The position numbers were made by a program, and so were the translations under genes. Positions 44,661 to 55,400 of a stretch of 64,000 nt of DNA are shown piece by piece. Below the pieces are notes generated by a model. The model made no database searches. It was not told where the DNA came from and worked only from the letters and a program-made list of their open reading frames with translations. Source of the stretch: Flavobacterium sp. TAB 87 (GTDB taxonomy: Bacteria; Bacteroidota; Bacteroidia; Flavobacteriales; Flavobacteriaceae); assembly GCF_001529295.1 (NCBI RefSeq), contig NZ_LLWK01000031.1:62001-126000 (forward strand), read 5' to 3'. Each line of letters opens with the position of its first letter. Position 1 is the first letter of the stretch.

Positions 44661-45719
44661 ATGAACTATACTTCTAATCGATTGCACAAAATATCGTTTT
44701 GGCATCACATTATATTTTGGTCTGTCTATTTTCTTTTCAATACTTTTAGATGGGGTAGTTACTTCGATGATTACGTGTATTCGCTCAAAACAAACCTCTT
44801 GGGATTTCCCATTCACGTACTGTTGTGTTATTTCAATATCTATTTTTTGATGCCGCAATTTCTATTCAAAAAGAGATACATTTCTTATGTGATTTTAATG
44901 TTATCGGCGATCTTTTTAATGGTGCTCGCCAAGTTTAATCTTACCTACTTTTTAATCAGCAAAAATGTCTGGCCCGAAGGTCCACAAACGATCACTACCT
45001 TATCATTAAATTATACAGTTGACATGATGATTGGTGAGTTGTATGTAATTACTTTTATCACCGCCATCAAGGTTACGTTAGACTTTTTGAAGGAACAAAA
45101 AAGAGTTGCCGATCTCGAAAAAGCGCAGTTGGAAACCGAGCTATTATTTTTAAAGTCGCAAATATCGCCACACTTTTTTTTCAATACACTCAATAACATC
45201 CACTCGTTGGCTTTAGAAAAATCGAGCAAAACTCCAAAAATAATTTTGAGACTTTCCGAATTAATGCGTTACTTGTTGTACGAAACAAAACTGGAGCGAC
45301 AATCGCTGGAAAACGAAATACTTTGCATTCAAAATTATTTGGATTTAGAAAGAATTCGTCACGATGATTTACTGCAAATTAACATGAGTATTTCCGGAGA
45401 TATCTTGGACAAGGAAATTGCTCCAATACTGTTACTGACTTTTGTTGAAAATGCCTTTAAGCATGGTGCCAACAAAAATATAGGAATTGTTAATATTGAT
45501 ATTGACTTTACTATACTTGAAAATTTTCTTTACTTTACGATTACAAATCCGTTACCTGCTGTGACAGAAATCAAGAGCTGCTTAGGTGAATCGAGCGGCA
45601 TTGGTTTAGAGAATGTGAAAAAAAGATTAATGTTAGGCTACAATAAAGAGGACTATGATCTTAAAATAAATACTGAGAATAATAAATTTACAGTTGTTCT
45701 AAAAATAAAAGTATGTTAG
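44661..45719 (+). CDS. LytS/YehU-type sensor histidine kinase
   Basis: 352-residue membrane kinase. Four hydrophobic segments (about 11-28, 46-64, 74-100 and 123-142) anchor it, with no large periplasmic sensor domain. A short coiled coil (about 143-163) leads to the His_kinase domain with phospho-acceptor His171 in SQISPHFFFNTLNN, and an ATPase domain with N box FVENAFKHG and G box SSGIGLENVKKR. Such kinases pair with LytTR regulators, as here, 51 bases downstream. The pair is divergent from the N-glycan operon and convergent with susCD, so it is the best local candidate for controlling the locus. The signal sensed is unknown. Confidence 0.93.
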   Translation: MNYTSNRLHKISFWHHIIFWSVYFLFNTFRWGSYFDDYVYSLKTNLLGFPIHVLLCYFNIYFLMPQFLFKKRYISYVILMLSAIFLMVLAKFNLTYFLISKNVWPEGPQTITTLSLNYTVDMMIGELYVITFITAIKVTLDFLKEQKRVADLEKAQLETELLFLKSQISPHFFFNTLNNIHSLALEKSSKTPKIILRLSELMRYLLYETKLERQSLENEILCIQNYLDLERIRHDDLLQINMSISGDILDKEIAPILLLTFVENAFKHGANKNIGIVNIDIDFTILENFLYFTITNPLPAVTEIKSCLGESSGIGLENVKKRLMLGYNKEDYDLKINTENNKFTVVLKIKVC

Positions 45720-45770
45720 AACACGCGATTATCTTAATCGAATTAAGCATTCCTTTTTAAATTAACACGT

Positions 45771-46502
45771 ATGAAAATTAAATTTTTAATTATTGATGAC
45801 GAACCATTAGCTGTTAATGTAATAAAAAATTATTTACAGCAAATTGAAAACTCTGAGATAACAGCCACTTTTAACAATGCCATTGATGCACTCAATTTTT
45901 TAAAAGACAATACGGTCGATGTGATTTTTTTGGATATTAATATGCCTGTTTTGGACGGCCTTAACTTTGTAAAAAGTTTAAAAGAACCACCGTTAATTAT
46001 CATTACAAGTGCCTACACCGAATATGCTTCGGAAAGTTTTGATCTTGATGTGCTTGATTATTTAGTAAAGCCAATCGAGTTTCCAAGGTTTATGAAAGCT
46101 TTAAACAAGGTTTACAGCCGATTAGAAATTAATAAAGTACCTACAGATTCAAACAAAACGACCGTAGATATTAATAAAATACGACCGTACTTATTTATTA
46201 AAATAGATAAGAAAAAAATGAAAAAAGTGTTTTTAGATGAGCTATTGGTTATTGAATGTTTAAAGGATTATTTAAAAATAAATACAACCAACGGCAAATT
46301 TATCATTCACAGTACGTTGTCTGATTTTACGGACTTATTACCTCAAGGAGAATTTATTAGAATACATCGCTCGTACACCATAGCGATTGATAAAATAGAT
46401 ACAGTAGAAGGAAATAGTCTGGAGATAGACGGAATGCGCTACACTATTGGAAGATCGTACCTTGAAGAAGTAAAGGAAACAATTTTAAACAAATCGATCT
46501 AA
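45771..46502 (+). CDS. LytTR-family response regulator
   Basis: 243-residue regulator. The receiver domain (1-120) has acidic pocket DDE at 9-11, phospho-acceptor Asp55 in IFLDINMP and Lys in LVKPIEF. The C-terminal LytTR DNA-binding domain (about 140-240) shows FIKIDKKKMKKV, ECLKDYLKINT, RIHRSYTIAIDKI and the closing GRSYLEEV. It would be phosphorylated by the preceding kinase and bind direct repeats near promoters. Adjacent to both the N-glycan operon and susCD, it probably regulates one or both. This differs from the hybrid two-component or ECF sigma/anti-sigma systems common at Bacteroides glycan loci. Confidence 0.95.
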   Translation: MKIKFLIIDDEPLAVNVIKNYLQQIENSEITATFNNAIDALNFLKDNTVDVIFLDINMPVLDGLNFVKSLKEPPLIIITSAYTEYASESFDLDVLDYLVKPIEFPRFMKALNKVYSRLEINKVPTDSNKTTVDINKIRPYLFIKIDKKKMKKVFLDELLVIECLKDYLKINTTNGKFIIHSTLSDFTDLLPQGEFIRIHRSYTIAIDKIDTVEGNSLEIDGMRYTIGRSYLEEVKETILNKSI

Positions 46503-46581
46503 ACTTTATAACGCAGCTTTATTTGCATCTATATTTTACAAGCAGAACTAAGTAGTCGAATTAAATAAGTCGGTATAGAAT

Positions 46582-46616
46582 AAAAAAAAAACAGCAAATT
46601 ATTGCTGTTTTTTTTT
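46582..46616 (+). terminator. Terminator after the response regulator
   Basis: ACAGCAA (46591-46597) pairs with TTGCTGT (46602-46608) around a 4-base loop, extended by A/T pairing and followed by nine T. It ends the plus-strand sensor/regulator unit and, being A-rich upstream, may also act on the minus strand. Confidence 0.88.
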
Positions 46617-46821
46617 GGTTATGAACGTATTTTTTGACTCTCTAATTACCCAAATTATAATTATGGGTCTACAAATTAATATAGATTGCCTTCCTAAGTG
46701 ATAAAAAATTGTAAAAGTCGGATCACTAAAAAAAGCATAAAGTTTACAATAGTTTACTTTTATTTCAACCAACTAAAAGTGCTTTTTGATCATTTTACTC
46801 TTTGAAAACAGCAGGTTGTAC
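46617..46821. other. Intergenic, nothing recognised
   Basis: About 205 AT-rich bases between the two convergent units. Only a weak ACCCA/TGGGT pairing near 46650 was seen; no gene or RNA was recognised. Confidence 0.5.
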
Positions 46822-46860
46822 CATAAAAAAACACTTGCAAGGTAATAATACAAGTGTTTT
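46822..46860 (-). terminator. Terminator of the susC-susD unit
   Basis: AAAACACTTG (46828-46837) pairs perfectly with CAAGTGTTTT (46851-46860). On the minus strand the stem is followed by a T-run. It lies about 160 bases past the SusD stop. Confidence 0.8.
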
Positions 46861-46890
46861 AAAAAGTGCGGTTAGAATTTCCCTAAAACG

Positions 46891-46930
46891 AGAAGAAGTC
46901 TTATGAAACGAATTTCATAAAACTTCTTCT
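46891..46930. repeat. Long near-perfect hairpin in the susD 3' region
   Basis: AGAAGAAGT (46891-46899) pairs with ACTTCTTCT (46922-46930), and TTATGAAA (46901-46908) with TTTCATAA (46913-46920). This gives a 17-bp stem with one mismatch and a 4-base loop, and no T-run on either side. It lies between SusD and its terminator and may protect the 3' end of the transcript or be a small RNA element. Confidence 0.7.
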
Positions 46931-47017
46931 ACAACCAAATACATAAAAACTTTTAATGGCATTTATTTACCATCATCTAGCACTATGCGCAAAATATAAA
47001 TAAAAACTAAAACTTAT

Positions 47018-48931
47018 TTATTGTTGTTTCGCCCACCATAAAGGGGTAAAAACACTATCAGCACCTCCTAATTTACTTAGAGCTTGTGCATATCCACCTG
47101 GAATATTACTAGAGAAGTCTGAAGGATACTTTTGACGTTGTCCGTAAAACTTAACATTACTAGTCATATAATTACCCGATGTTAATGCTGGCATATCAGT
47201 TAATGGTGTTTCAATAGCTGGATTTTCAAAAAATGGTAAACCAAGTCTTCTATGATCACTCCAAGTTTCTAATGGTAACCATGGCGTTTGTGCAATAAAC
47301 TTCTGAGTAATAATTTTAGTCAAAAGGTCATTTTTTACAGTACCATTTTTGTAAATAGTATTCACAGGATACTTCATATTGTAGGTACCAGGAGTATTAG
47401 TATATCCATCTACGTAAGTCATCGCTACTGTCGCAGCTGGTTCTGCAGTATGCGCCCAGCTTACAGAAGTTCCTACTCTACTATAATCTTGTGAAGTTAA
47501 ATAACTACCCAATTGTCCTGACACATTGTTGTATGCAAAACTGGCAGCAATTCCTTGCTCGTAAGCAGATTGTCCACTCATCGGTACATTCCAACCTCTA
47601 ACTGCTGCTTCAGCAATTAAGAAATAAGACTCCCATGATGCAAAGAATATTCTTTTATTAGAACTATTTCTATACTTATCAGCTAAACGAGGTAAAGTAC
47701 CTGTAAAACCATAAATATTGTTCTTAGCTCCTTTTTCGCCCCAATTTCCACCAACATAAGCGTTCCAAGTATAAGCAGCATCAATTTCTTTTACCACATT
47801 ACTACTACCATCTACTAAAGTTCTTTTGGTAATTTTAGCATTATTGGTCCATGAAGGATATCCATTAAATTCTGGATTAGTATAGTCACCAGGAATTGCA
47901 TACAAATCGTAGGCACGAGGATCTATACTATTGTGCAATCCGTCAAAGAAAAATCCAGCTGAAGGATCATTTGTCATTGATGTAAAATGCTTGTCAAACT
48001 TAAGACCCATATAATTTGCTGGCTTAATGTGTGCAAGTTTTTCTGCAGATAACATACTTGCAGAAGGAACTCCTCCTAAACCAATCATTAAGTTATTAAG
48101 CGTTGCAGACACTTCGTGATCCCACCATTCTCTGGTCATTACACCCGTGTAGTCATTGTATCCACCAACTTCTTGAATAGCAAAATTGTCTGTTGCATCT
48201 TTGATGTAACCAGCAGCAACTGCAGCTTCAAATTCTTGTTTTGCTTTAGCAGCATCTACTTCAGACAAACGCATAGCCAAACGCATTCTTAGCGAGTTAC
48301 CGTATTTTTGCCATTTTGCATAATCGTACCCATAAGCTGGATCCAATTTTTTTAATGAATTTTCTGGACTTGCAATCGTAAGATCCAATGCTGCAGTTGC
48401 CTCTGTCAATTCTTGCAACATGTAGTAATACACTTCTTTAACATCACTGTATTCTGGATTAGAACCTTGAAAGCCATTAACTGGAATAGGACCAAAGTTA
48501 TCCGTCATTTCACTCATCATGTAAGCACGCCATATTCTAGCTACTTGCTTAAGATTAGCAGTGTACGGTCTAGCTTTACCAGCTTCCAACTGCTCGTCTG
48601 CAATTTTAATACCTGCATTAATGTTTCTTAACCAAGAAGAAACATAATTGTTATAGTACTGGCTAGTCCAGTCATCATTTGAAGAACCCTCAGATAATGT
48701 TCCTACTCTAGTCATTCTTCCTGCATCATCCCAGTACAATACAAAAACACGTTCTGCTATGTTCGGGTCTTGCTGTGCTCCACCAATAGAACTATTGATA
48801 AAATATTCTATTTGTACCTGATCTGCATTTGCAGCAGTTGGGTCAACGTTAACCTCTTCAAAATTGGAACATGATAGGAAAGTCACTAAGACACCACCCA
48901 TCAAGCCTATATTTCTTAATATTTTTTTCAT
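47018..48931 (-). CDS. SusD-like outer-membrane glycan-binding lipoprotein
   Basis: 637-residue surface lipoprotein with lipobox FLSC (Cys21) followed by SNFEEVNVDPTAANADQ, the NVDP start being typical of the SusD-like_2 subgroup. Tetratricopeptide-like helical regions follow (YTANLKQVARIWRAYMMSEM, ALDLTIASPENSLK), and the C-terminal part holds WLPLETWSDHRRLGLPFFENP. SusD proteins cap the SusC transporter and capture oligosaccharides at the cell surface. It lies 19 bases downstream of the SusC gene and is followed by a hairpin and a terminator. It is the only SusD in the window, so this pair probably serves all of the surrounding enzymes; ligand specificity cannot be read. Confidence 0.93.
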   Translation of the reverse strand: MKKILRNIGLMGGVLVTFLSCSNFEEVNVDPTAANADQVQIEYFINSSIGGAQQDPNIAERVFVLYWDDAGRMTRVGTLSEGSSNDDWTSQYYNNYVSSWLRNINAGIKIADEQLEAGKARPYTANLKQVARIWRAYMMSEMTDNFGPIPVNGFQGSNPEYSDVKEVYYYMLQELTEATAALDLTIASPENSLKKLDPAYGYDYAKWQKYGNSLRMRLAMRLSEVDAAKAKQEFEAAVAAGYIKDATDNFAIQEVGGYNDYTGVMTREWWDHEVSATLNNLMIGLGGVPSASMLSAEKLAHIKPANYMGLKFDKHFTSMTNDPSAGFFFDGLHNSIDPRAYDLYAIPGDYTNPEFNGYPSWTNNAKITKRTLVDGSSNVVKEIDAAYTWNAYVGGNWGEKGAKNNIYGFTGTLPRLADKYRNSSNKRIFFASWESYFLIAEAAVRGWNVPMSGQSAYEQGIAASFAYNNVSGQLGSYLTSQDYSRVGTSVSWAHTAEPAATVAMTYVDGYTNTPGTYNMKYPVNTIYKNGTVKNDLLTKIITQKFIAQTPWLPLETWSDHRRLGLPFFENPAIETPLTDMPALTSGNYMTSNVKFYGQRQKYPSDFSSNIPGGYAQALSKLGGADSVFTPLWWAKQQ

Positions 48932-48950
48932 AACTAATTTGCTTTAAATT

Positions 48951-51900
48951 TTAGAAACTTAATGATACGTTCAAGAATACACTACTTGTTGTTGGTGATG
49001 ATAAATACTCAAAACCTGTTGCATTTGTAGCAGTAGCAAAAACTGATTCTGGATCGATACCGTTCAAGCTACTTTTTATCATCCAAACATTGTTAGCAGA
49101 TAAACCTATTTTGGCATTTTGAATACCAGTAGTACCTAACCACTCTTTTGGCATTGTATAGTTTACATTAATATTTCTCAATCGAATATTAGTAGCATCG
49201 TATATGTTAGCCTCATTAATTCCTAAGTTACCCGTTCTATTTGTAATAGCTTCCCAGTATTTTTGTGGAGTTGTAGGGAATGTGTTTGCAGTAAAGCCAC
49301 CAGATCCATTACTAACCACACCATCAACTATAATATCATTTCTTTCTCCGTTAATAACAGTAACCGCTGCATTTCCAGATTCTTGCAAAGCATGATTTGA
49401 TCCTGAAAATATTTCACCACCAAAACGTGCATCAATTAAGAAACCAAAAGAAAAGTTTTTGTAAGCAAATGTGTTAGCGAATCCAACCATTGCGTCAGGT
49501 TGTTGACTTCCTAATTTAAATTTCTCACTTGAAGCAGTAGGTAAACCATTACCGTCTACAATAATTTTTCCGAAATCAGCGCTCGCTTTGTCTTCAACTC
49601 GTGAGTATCTAGTACCCCAAATTTCACCATAACCACCTCTTTCTACTGCTAATACTGCTAAGTTGTCAAAACCACCTAAACGGAATTGTGTTACATCGTC
49701 AGCTAAGCTTTTAATAGTGTTTTTGTTATGCGAATAGTTTAAACTTGCTTCCCAATTGAATCCTTCTGGATTGTGAATTACTTTCCCAACGATCGACAAC
49801 TCAACACCTTGATTTTGAACATCTCCAGCATTTACTTTCTTAAAGTTGTATCCACTTAATGGATCTAAAGGCAAATCGATCAATTGGTTAGTAGCATTAG
49901 ACTGGTACCAAGCAAAATCTAATCCTAAACGGTTTTGGAAGAAACGAACTTCTAAACCAAGTTCTTTAGATTTAATCAACTCACTTTTTACGTCAGGATT
50001 AAACAATGTTTTGTTTGCTCCTGCAGTAGTATTGTTATTAGCATCGTTACCGATATAATAATAGTTATACAATTGGTACGGATTTAAATCGTTACCCACT
50101 GTAGCGTATGAAGCTCTCACTTTACCAAAACTCAACCAATTAGGCAATTCTGCACCTTGTTTAGTTAACATATCTGTAACTACAAACGATGCACTAACTG
50201 ATGGATAAAAGAAAGATCTGTTTTCTTTACTTAAAGTAGAAGACCAGTCGTTACGTCCTGTAAAATCAAGGAATACAAATCCATCGTAATTAATCTGGAA
50301 GGTTCCGTAGATAGAATTTGTTTTTCTTTCGCTTGAACCTTGACCAATAGATGGGCTATTTATTCCGTTATTTAATGAAAACAAGTTTGGCACAACAAGA
50401 TCTCCAGAACTACCATTAAGGTAATTTGAGCTTCTTGACATTAAGTTTCCACCAAGAGTGGCTGCAGTACCAAATTTACCAACAACATCATCTTTATTAG
50501 CAAGTAATAAAAAGCTGTAATTAGTTTCTATGAAAGAGTCTTTACCAAAATTGTAACGACCTGTATTATTTCCTGGGCTACCAGAATACAATTTTCCTTC
50601 GTTAGTAGTGTCATAGATATCAGCACCTGCTTTAACTTCAGAACTCAACCAATTTGTGATTTCATATTTCAATGAACCATTTAATAAGAAACGATCTCTT
50701 GTGTCTGTGCTTAATCTGTTTTTTGCAGACCAGTATGGGTTTTCAGAATTTTCGGCAACAAACCATCTCATTTTTCCGAATTCATCACTAGCATCTCTAA
50801 ATTGATTCACATCTATCGATGCTGGCAATTGAGCGATTGTACCAAAAGCATTATTTACGTTACTTCCGTTTAAAGGTCTATTACCAGCCTCCATATTAAC
50901 GTATTGTACTTTTACATCTGTAGTCCATCTTTTATCTGCACCAAATCTAGAAACCGCTCTGGTCATTAAATTCAATCTCTCTAAAGTTGCTCCCGGAATA
51001 TTACTGTCATCTTTTAAATAGTTAACTGACGAATAAATTGATGTCCCATCAGAAACTTGTTGTTGGAATGACAAACTATACGTTTGATTGAAACCACCAG
51101 TGTAAAAATTACCTATGTTATCATAAGAATTTAATTGCGATTCCTTTCCACTATAGTCTGTAACTGTTTGTCCTGCAATTTTTGGACCCCAGCTTGCGCG
51201 AGAATCATTTTTAAAAACACCTTCAGTACCTTGACCAAATGATCTTTGAGTTTCAGGCTCGATAAACAATCTTTCAAATCCTGTAGTTGCAGAAAAAGTA
51301 ATTCCTAAACCTTTTTTTGATTTACCTGTTTTTGTAGTGATCAAAATAACCCCGTTTCCTGCACGTGAACCGTACAATGCTGCAGCAGAAGCTCCTTTTA
51401 AAACGGTCATTGTTTCAATATCGTCTGGGTTTAAATCTCCCAATCCGTTCCCTAAATCCTGTGATGGATTAAAGAAATCATTATTATCTGCTCCTGTAAA
51501 GTTATCCATCGGAATTCCGTCAACAACAATAAGTGGCTGGTTATCACCCGTAAGTGAACTGTTACCTCTTAAAACAATTTTCGAAGAACTCGCAGGACCA
51601 TTACTTCCTTTAATAACTTGTAATCCAGAAATTTTTCCAGATAAAGCATTTGCTACGTTAGTTTCTCTTGCTTCTGTAAGGCTTTCACCTTTAAGCTCTT
51701 GTACTGCGTAACCCAATGATTTTCTTTCTCTCTTAATACCAAGTGCCGTTACAACAACTTCAGTTAACTCATTAACATCTTCTACAAGTGTAATGTTAAT
51801 TGTAGCTCTTCCGTTGATTGGAGCGGCTTGAGATGTGAATCCCAAGTAAGAGAATTCTAAAACAGCATCATTATTTGGAACAGTGATACTATACTGTCCG

Positions 51901-52073
51901 TCAAAATCAGTTGTAGTTCCGTTTGACGTTCCTTTAACAACAATACTTACGCCTGGCAGCGCACCCTTCGTAGTTGAATCTACCACTAAACCTTTTACAG
52001 TCGTTTGGGCATTCATACCATAAGTACATAGAATGGCTAGTACAAATAGTAATCTGATTACTTTTTTTGTCAT
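48951..52073 (-). CDS. SusC-like TonB-dependent outer-membrane transporter
   Basis: 1040-residue receptor. A signal peptide (1-22) is followed by a carboxypeptidase-regulatory-like domain (TVKGLVVDSTTKGALPGVSI, about 23-105), the plug (about 115-240, with IVLRGNSSLTGDNQPLIVVDG and LKGASAAALYGSRAGNGVIL) and a 22-strand barrel ending in the aromatic SVFLNVSLSF. The start of the plug, LTEVVVTALGIKRERKSLGY, is the usual SusC signature. It would pull glycans of several residues across the outer membrane using TonB energy. It is the first gene of the susCD unit, preceded by a 404-base gap that holds the terminator of the upstream GH2 gene. Confidence 0.96.
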   Translation of the reverse strand: MTKKVIRLLFVLAILCTYGMNAQTTVKGLVVDSTTKGALPGVSIVVKGTSNGTTTDFDGQYSITVPNNDAVLEFSYLGFTSQAAPINGRATINITLVEDVNELTEVVVTALGIKRERKSLGYAVQELKGESLTEARETNVANALSGKISGLQVIKGSNGPASSSKIVLRGNSSLTGDNQPLIVVDGIPMDNFTGADNNDFFNPSQDLGNGLGDLNPDDIETMTVLKGASAAALYGSRAGNGVILITTKTGKSKKGLGITFSATTGFERLFIEPETQRSFGQGTEGVFKNDSRASWGPKIAGQTVTDYSGKESQLNSYDNIGNFYTGGFNQTYSLSFQQQVSDGTSIYSSVNYLKDDSNIPGATLERLNLMTRAVSRFGADKRWTTDVKVQYVNMEAGNRPLNGSNVNNAFGTIAQLPASIDVNQFRDASDEFGKMRWFVAENSENPYWSAKNRLSTDTRDRFLLNGSLKYEITNWLSSEVKAGADIYDTTNEGKLYSGSPGNNTGRYNFGKDSFIETNYSFLLLANKDDVVGKFGTAATLGGNLMSRSSNYLNGSSGDLVVPNLFSLNNGINSPSIGQGSSERKTNSIYGTFQINYDGFVFLDFTGRNDWSSTLSKENRSFFYPSVSASFVVTDMLTKQGAELPNWLSFGKVRASYATVGNDLNPYQLYNYYYIGNDANNNTTAGANKTLFNPDVKSELIKSKELGLEVRFFQNRLGLDFAWYQSNATNQLIDLPLDPLSGYNFKKVNAGDVQNQGVELSIVGKVIHNPEGFNWEASLNYSHNKNTIKSLADDVTQFRLGGFDNLAVLAVERGGYGEIWGTRYSRVEDKASADFGKIIVDGNGLPTASSEKFKLGSQQPDAMVGFANTFAYKNFSFGFLIDARFGGEIFSGSNHALQESGNAAVTVINGERNDIIVDGVVSNGSGGFTANTFPTTPQKYWEAITNRTGNLGINEANIYDATNIRLRNINVNYTMPKEWLGTTGIQNAKIGLSANNVWMIKSSLNGIDPESVFATATNATGFEYLSSPTTSSVFLNVSLSF

Positions 52074-52386
52074 AATTTGTTATTTGTTTGATTAGTAAGA
52101 TAAATAAACAAAAACATTATGCCTTATATTAATATTTTCGACTAATGACATATTATAACGGGAGTTGGTTAAAATTTCTTAATTATTATAAAAAATTATC
52201 TTAAAAAACGAATACTACAAGTAAAGAGAAGCTTCTGCGTAAATTATGCAACAAAGTCAGATTTGTTTTATAATCGCATTTAACCTTGCAAAAAAAACTT
52301 AAAGCATACGCAAAAAACCAGACGTAACTGAACGTATTGCATGCTTATTAAAGTGATTTTATTTCCACTTTTTCTCTAAGCAAAAA
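52074..52386 (-). promoter_or_regulatory. susC upstream region
   Basis: 313 AT-rich bases between the GH2 terminator and the susC start, which must contain the susCD promoter. No strict TAnnTTTG box is visible. TTTTCGACTAA at 52135-52145 matches the region upstream of the N-glycan operon, but the match is weak evidence. No ACYAGT tandem repeat occurs here, unlike the two GH2 promoters. Confidence 0.4.
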
Positions 52387-52427
52387 CAAAAGAGCAATAG
52401 CGTTTTTACAAACGTATTGCTCTTTTT
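52387..52427 (-). terminator. Terminator after GH2, upstream of susC
   Basis: AGAGCAATA (52391-52399) pairs with TATTGCTCT (52414-52422), with an inner GCGTTT/AAACG pairing offset by one base. On the minus strand it is followed by TTTTGTTTTT, and on the plus strand by five T. It separates the GH2 transcript from susCD. Confidence 0.85.
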
Positions 52428-52477
52428 ATTATTTAAAAAAGAAACTTTTTTAAACTATACTGCTGTACATTATATGC

Positions 52478-55400
52478 TTACTTCGTTTCTACCTTTAAGT
52501 TTGAGTTTGCATATTCTTTAGACAATTCTAGCATTGATTCTTTAGTTCCCTTTTCAAACGGAATTAAATAATACGCGTAATTGTGTTCTCTATCTCCCTT
52601 GATTTTGTATTTATCTTGAGGTTGCGCTCCCCAACTGTCATCACCGCCAACTCCTCTTTGTCCAAAATCAATAGACAACTCGACCAAATCGCGCTCTTTA
52701 ATATCGATAGTATGTTTACTCATATTGATTTTAGGGACCCCGTCTATTCTGTATTTTTCTTCTACTTTGGCCGCAATACCGTAATCTAAACCGTCGGTAC
52801 TGTCAAAATCTTCCATAGTCATGTGTAAAGCGCTTATTCCTAATCCTTGATTTACATTAGCTGCAACAACCAAAAGTCCGCTGTTTTTTTCATCAGCCAA
52901 TGCAACCCATCTAACGTTTGTCTTGTATCCGTTTTCTTGCGGTCGTACATAAGGCACATATTGATCACTTACGCTAGATTCGTATAAATCTACAAATGCC
53001 GAATGGTATCTGTCTGAATAATTTTCCCAAGGACCGCGACCAAAATAACTCATATTATTGTATTGTTTTGGCAACTGCATGCGCATTCCTAATCGTGGCA
53101 TATCCGCTTTGTAAGTAGTTGCGTCTAATTTGTTGTCTACTTTTATAATTCCATTTCCGCTAATTTCATAGGTGCTGTAGAATTTTGTGTTTACACCAGG
53201 TAATTCGTAAGTAATGTTTAATTCGATTACATTTTCGGCAATCTTTTTAGTAGTCATGTTTACCACTTCAGAAAACAAGGATGCTTTTTTCCATTCGATA
53301 TTATTCGCATACATTCTGCTTCCCGAATCATTATCTGTTACGGCTCTCCAGAAATTTGGTTTTGGCCCTTTTCCATCTTTTAAAAGTTCATTCCCTTTAA
53401 ACGTATACGACGTAATTCGTCCTGCTTTTTTATCAAAAGTCACACTCACTGCATCATTGTAAACCACCACATCTTTGTCTGATTTTTTTACTTTTAAAGA
53501 AGCACCATTATTTACCACTGTTTGCTCTTTAATATATGACTTGTCGATTTTTATTTGCTCGTGTGCAACTTCAAATCCTTTTGATAAAATTCCCCAGTCC
53601 TTTTTAGTAAGCGCAGCTATCTCAACAAAATACTCCGTATTTTTTTTATAGTCAATTCCTTTTAGATCAAGACGTATCAATTTACCAGTGTGCTCTTCTA
53701 CATCAATTGTTTCAACAGCAATCGTTTTTAAAACTTTACCGTCGGCTTTAATTTTTGCTACAATATCAAAGGCATTTAGATTGGTAAAATCGTATAAATT
53801 TTCTAATAAAATGCGCAATTCATTTTGTTGATTAATTCCTTTTGATTTGAAATTGATAAACTCATGCGCTTTTTTAACCTCATAAAGTCCCGGTTGTGGT
53901 GTACGGTCTGGAAACACAATTCCGTTGTTCAAAAACGAATTATCCGAAGGCATATTTTCGCCGTAATCACCACCATAAGCATAATAGCGCTCTCCTTTTT
54001 CATTTGTTTTCCAGATCGATTGATCTACCCAATCCCAAATAAAACCGCCTTGTAAATTATCATACTGCTCAATAATATCCCAATAGTCTTGAAAGTTACC
54101 TGTACTATTTCCCATAGCGTGTGCATATTCACTCGGAATAAATGGGCGATCGGTTTTAGATTTACCTATTTCCTCAAAAGCAGCCGGCGATGGATATTGT
54201 GGTACAATAATGTCGGTATTCCAGTCCATATCATAATTAGTTCCGTCATTGTCTTTGTACGGACGCTCATATTGAACCGGTCTTTTAGACTTATCCATTG
54301 CTTTAATTGCATTATAACCTGCGTAAAAATTTACGCCGTTCCCTGCCTCGTTGCCCATAGACCAAATAATTACCGAAGGATGATTTTTATCACGAGCGAC
54401 CATGCGCTCCATACGATCTACGTGCGCTTTTTCCCAACTTGGCTTTTTCGCTAGCGAATGATCTCCGTAGTACATACCATGCGACTCGATATTCGCTTCG
54501 TCAACTACATAGATTCCGTTTTCATCACACAATTCGTAAAATCTACTTCCGCGCGGATAATGACTCAACCGAACTGCATTAATATTATTTTCTTTCCACA
54601 TGCGTATGTCTTTCAGGATTAATTCTTCAGACATTACGTGACCCGTTTCTGGATCTGCTTCTTGTGCATTTACTCCTTTCAGCGTTATACGCTGTCCGTT
54701 TACAAGCAACAATCCTTTTTTAATTTCGACACTTCTAAATCCGATTTGACGAGTAGTCGATTCAATTGCTTTTCCTTTTGAATCTAAAACATCGATATTT
54801 AAAGTGTATAAATTAGGATGCTCAGCGCTCCAGGCTTTTACGTTTTCGATAGCAGAACTAAAAGATAATTTTGCATTGGCATCATTTTCAATTGCCATTT
54901 CCTGCACTCCTTTTTGCAGTACTTTATTTCCGTCAAGAATACTGTAAGCAACTTTTAGTTTTTGCTTTTTTTGCAAATGATTTTTAAGTTCAATATCTAA
55001 GCTAAAAAGTCCGTTTTCGTAAGCCTTGTCTAAAGTCGAAACGACTTCAAAATCTTTGATTCTCACCTTTGGTTGCGCATATACATAAACGCTACGTTCA
55101 ATTCCGCTAATTCTCCAAAAATCTTGACATTCTAAATAACTACCGTCTGTCCATCTAAAAATCTGCAGCGCAATTGTATTTTTTCCTGGTTTGGCCTGTT
55201 TAGTAATATTAAATTCAGCTGGCAATTTACTTCCTTGAGAATAGCCAATATATTCTCCATTCAACCAAACAAAACCTCCCGATTTCATTGCACCAAGATG
55301 TAGAAAAATTTCTTTTCCGTCCCAATCTTGGGCCAAGTCAAAATCTCTTCGATATGAACCTACCGGATTGTTTTCTTTCGGAACTTTTCCTGGATATTTT

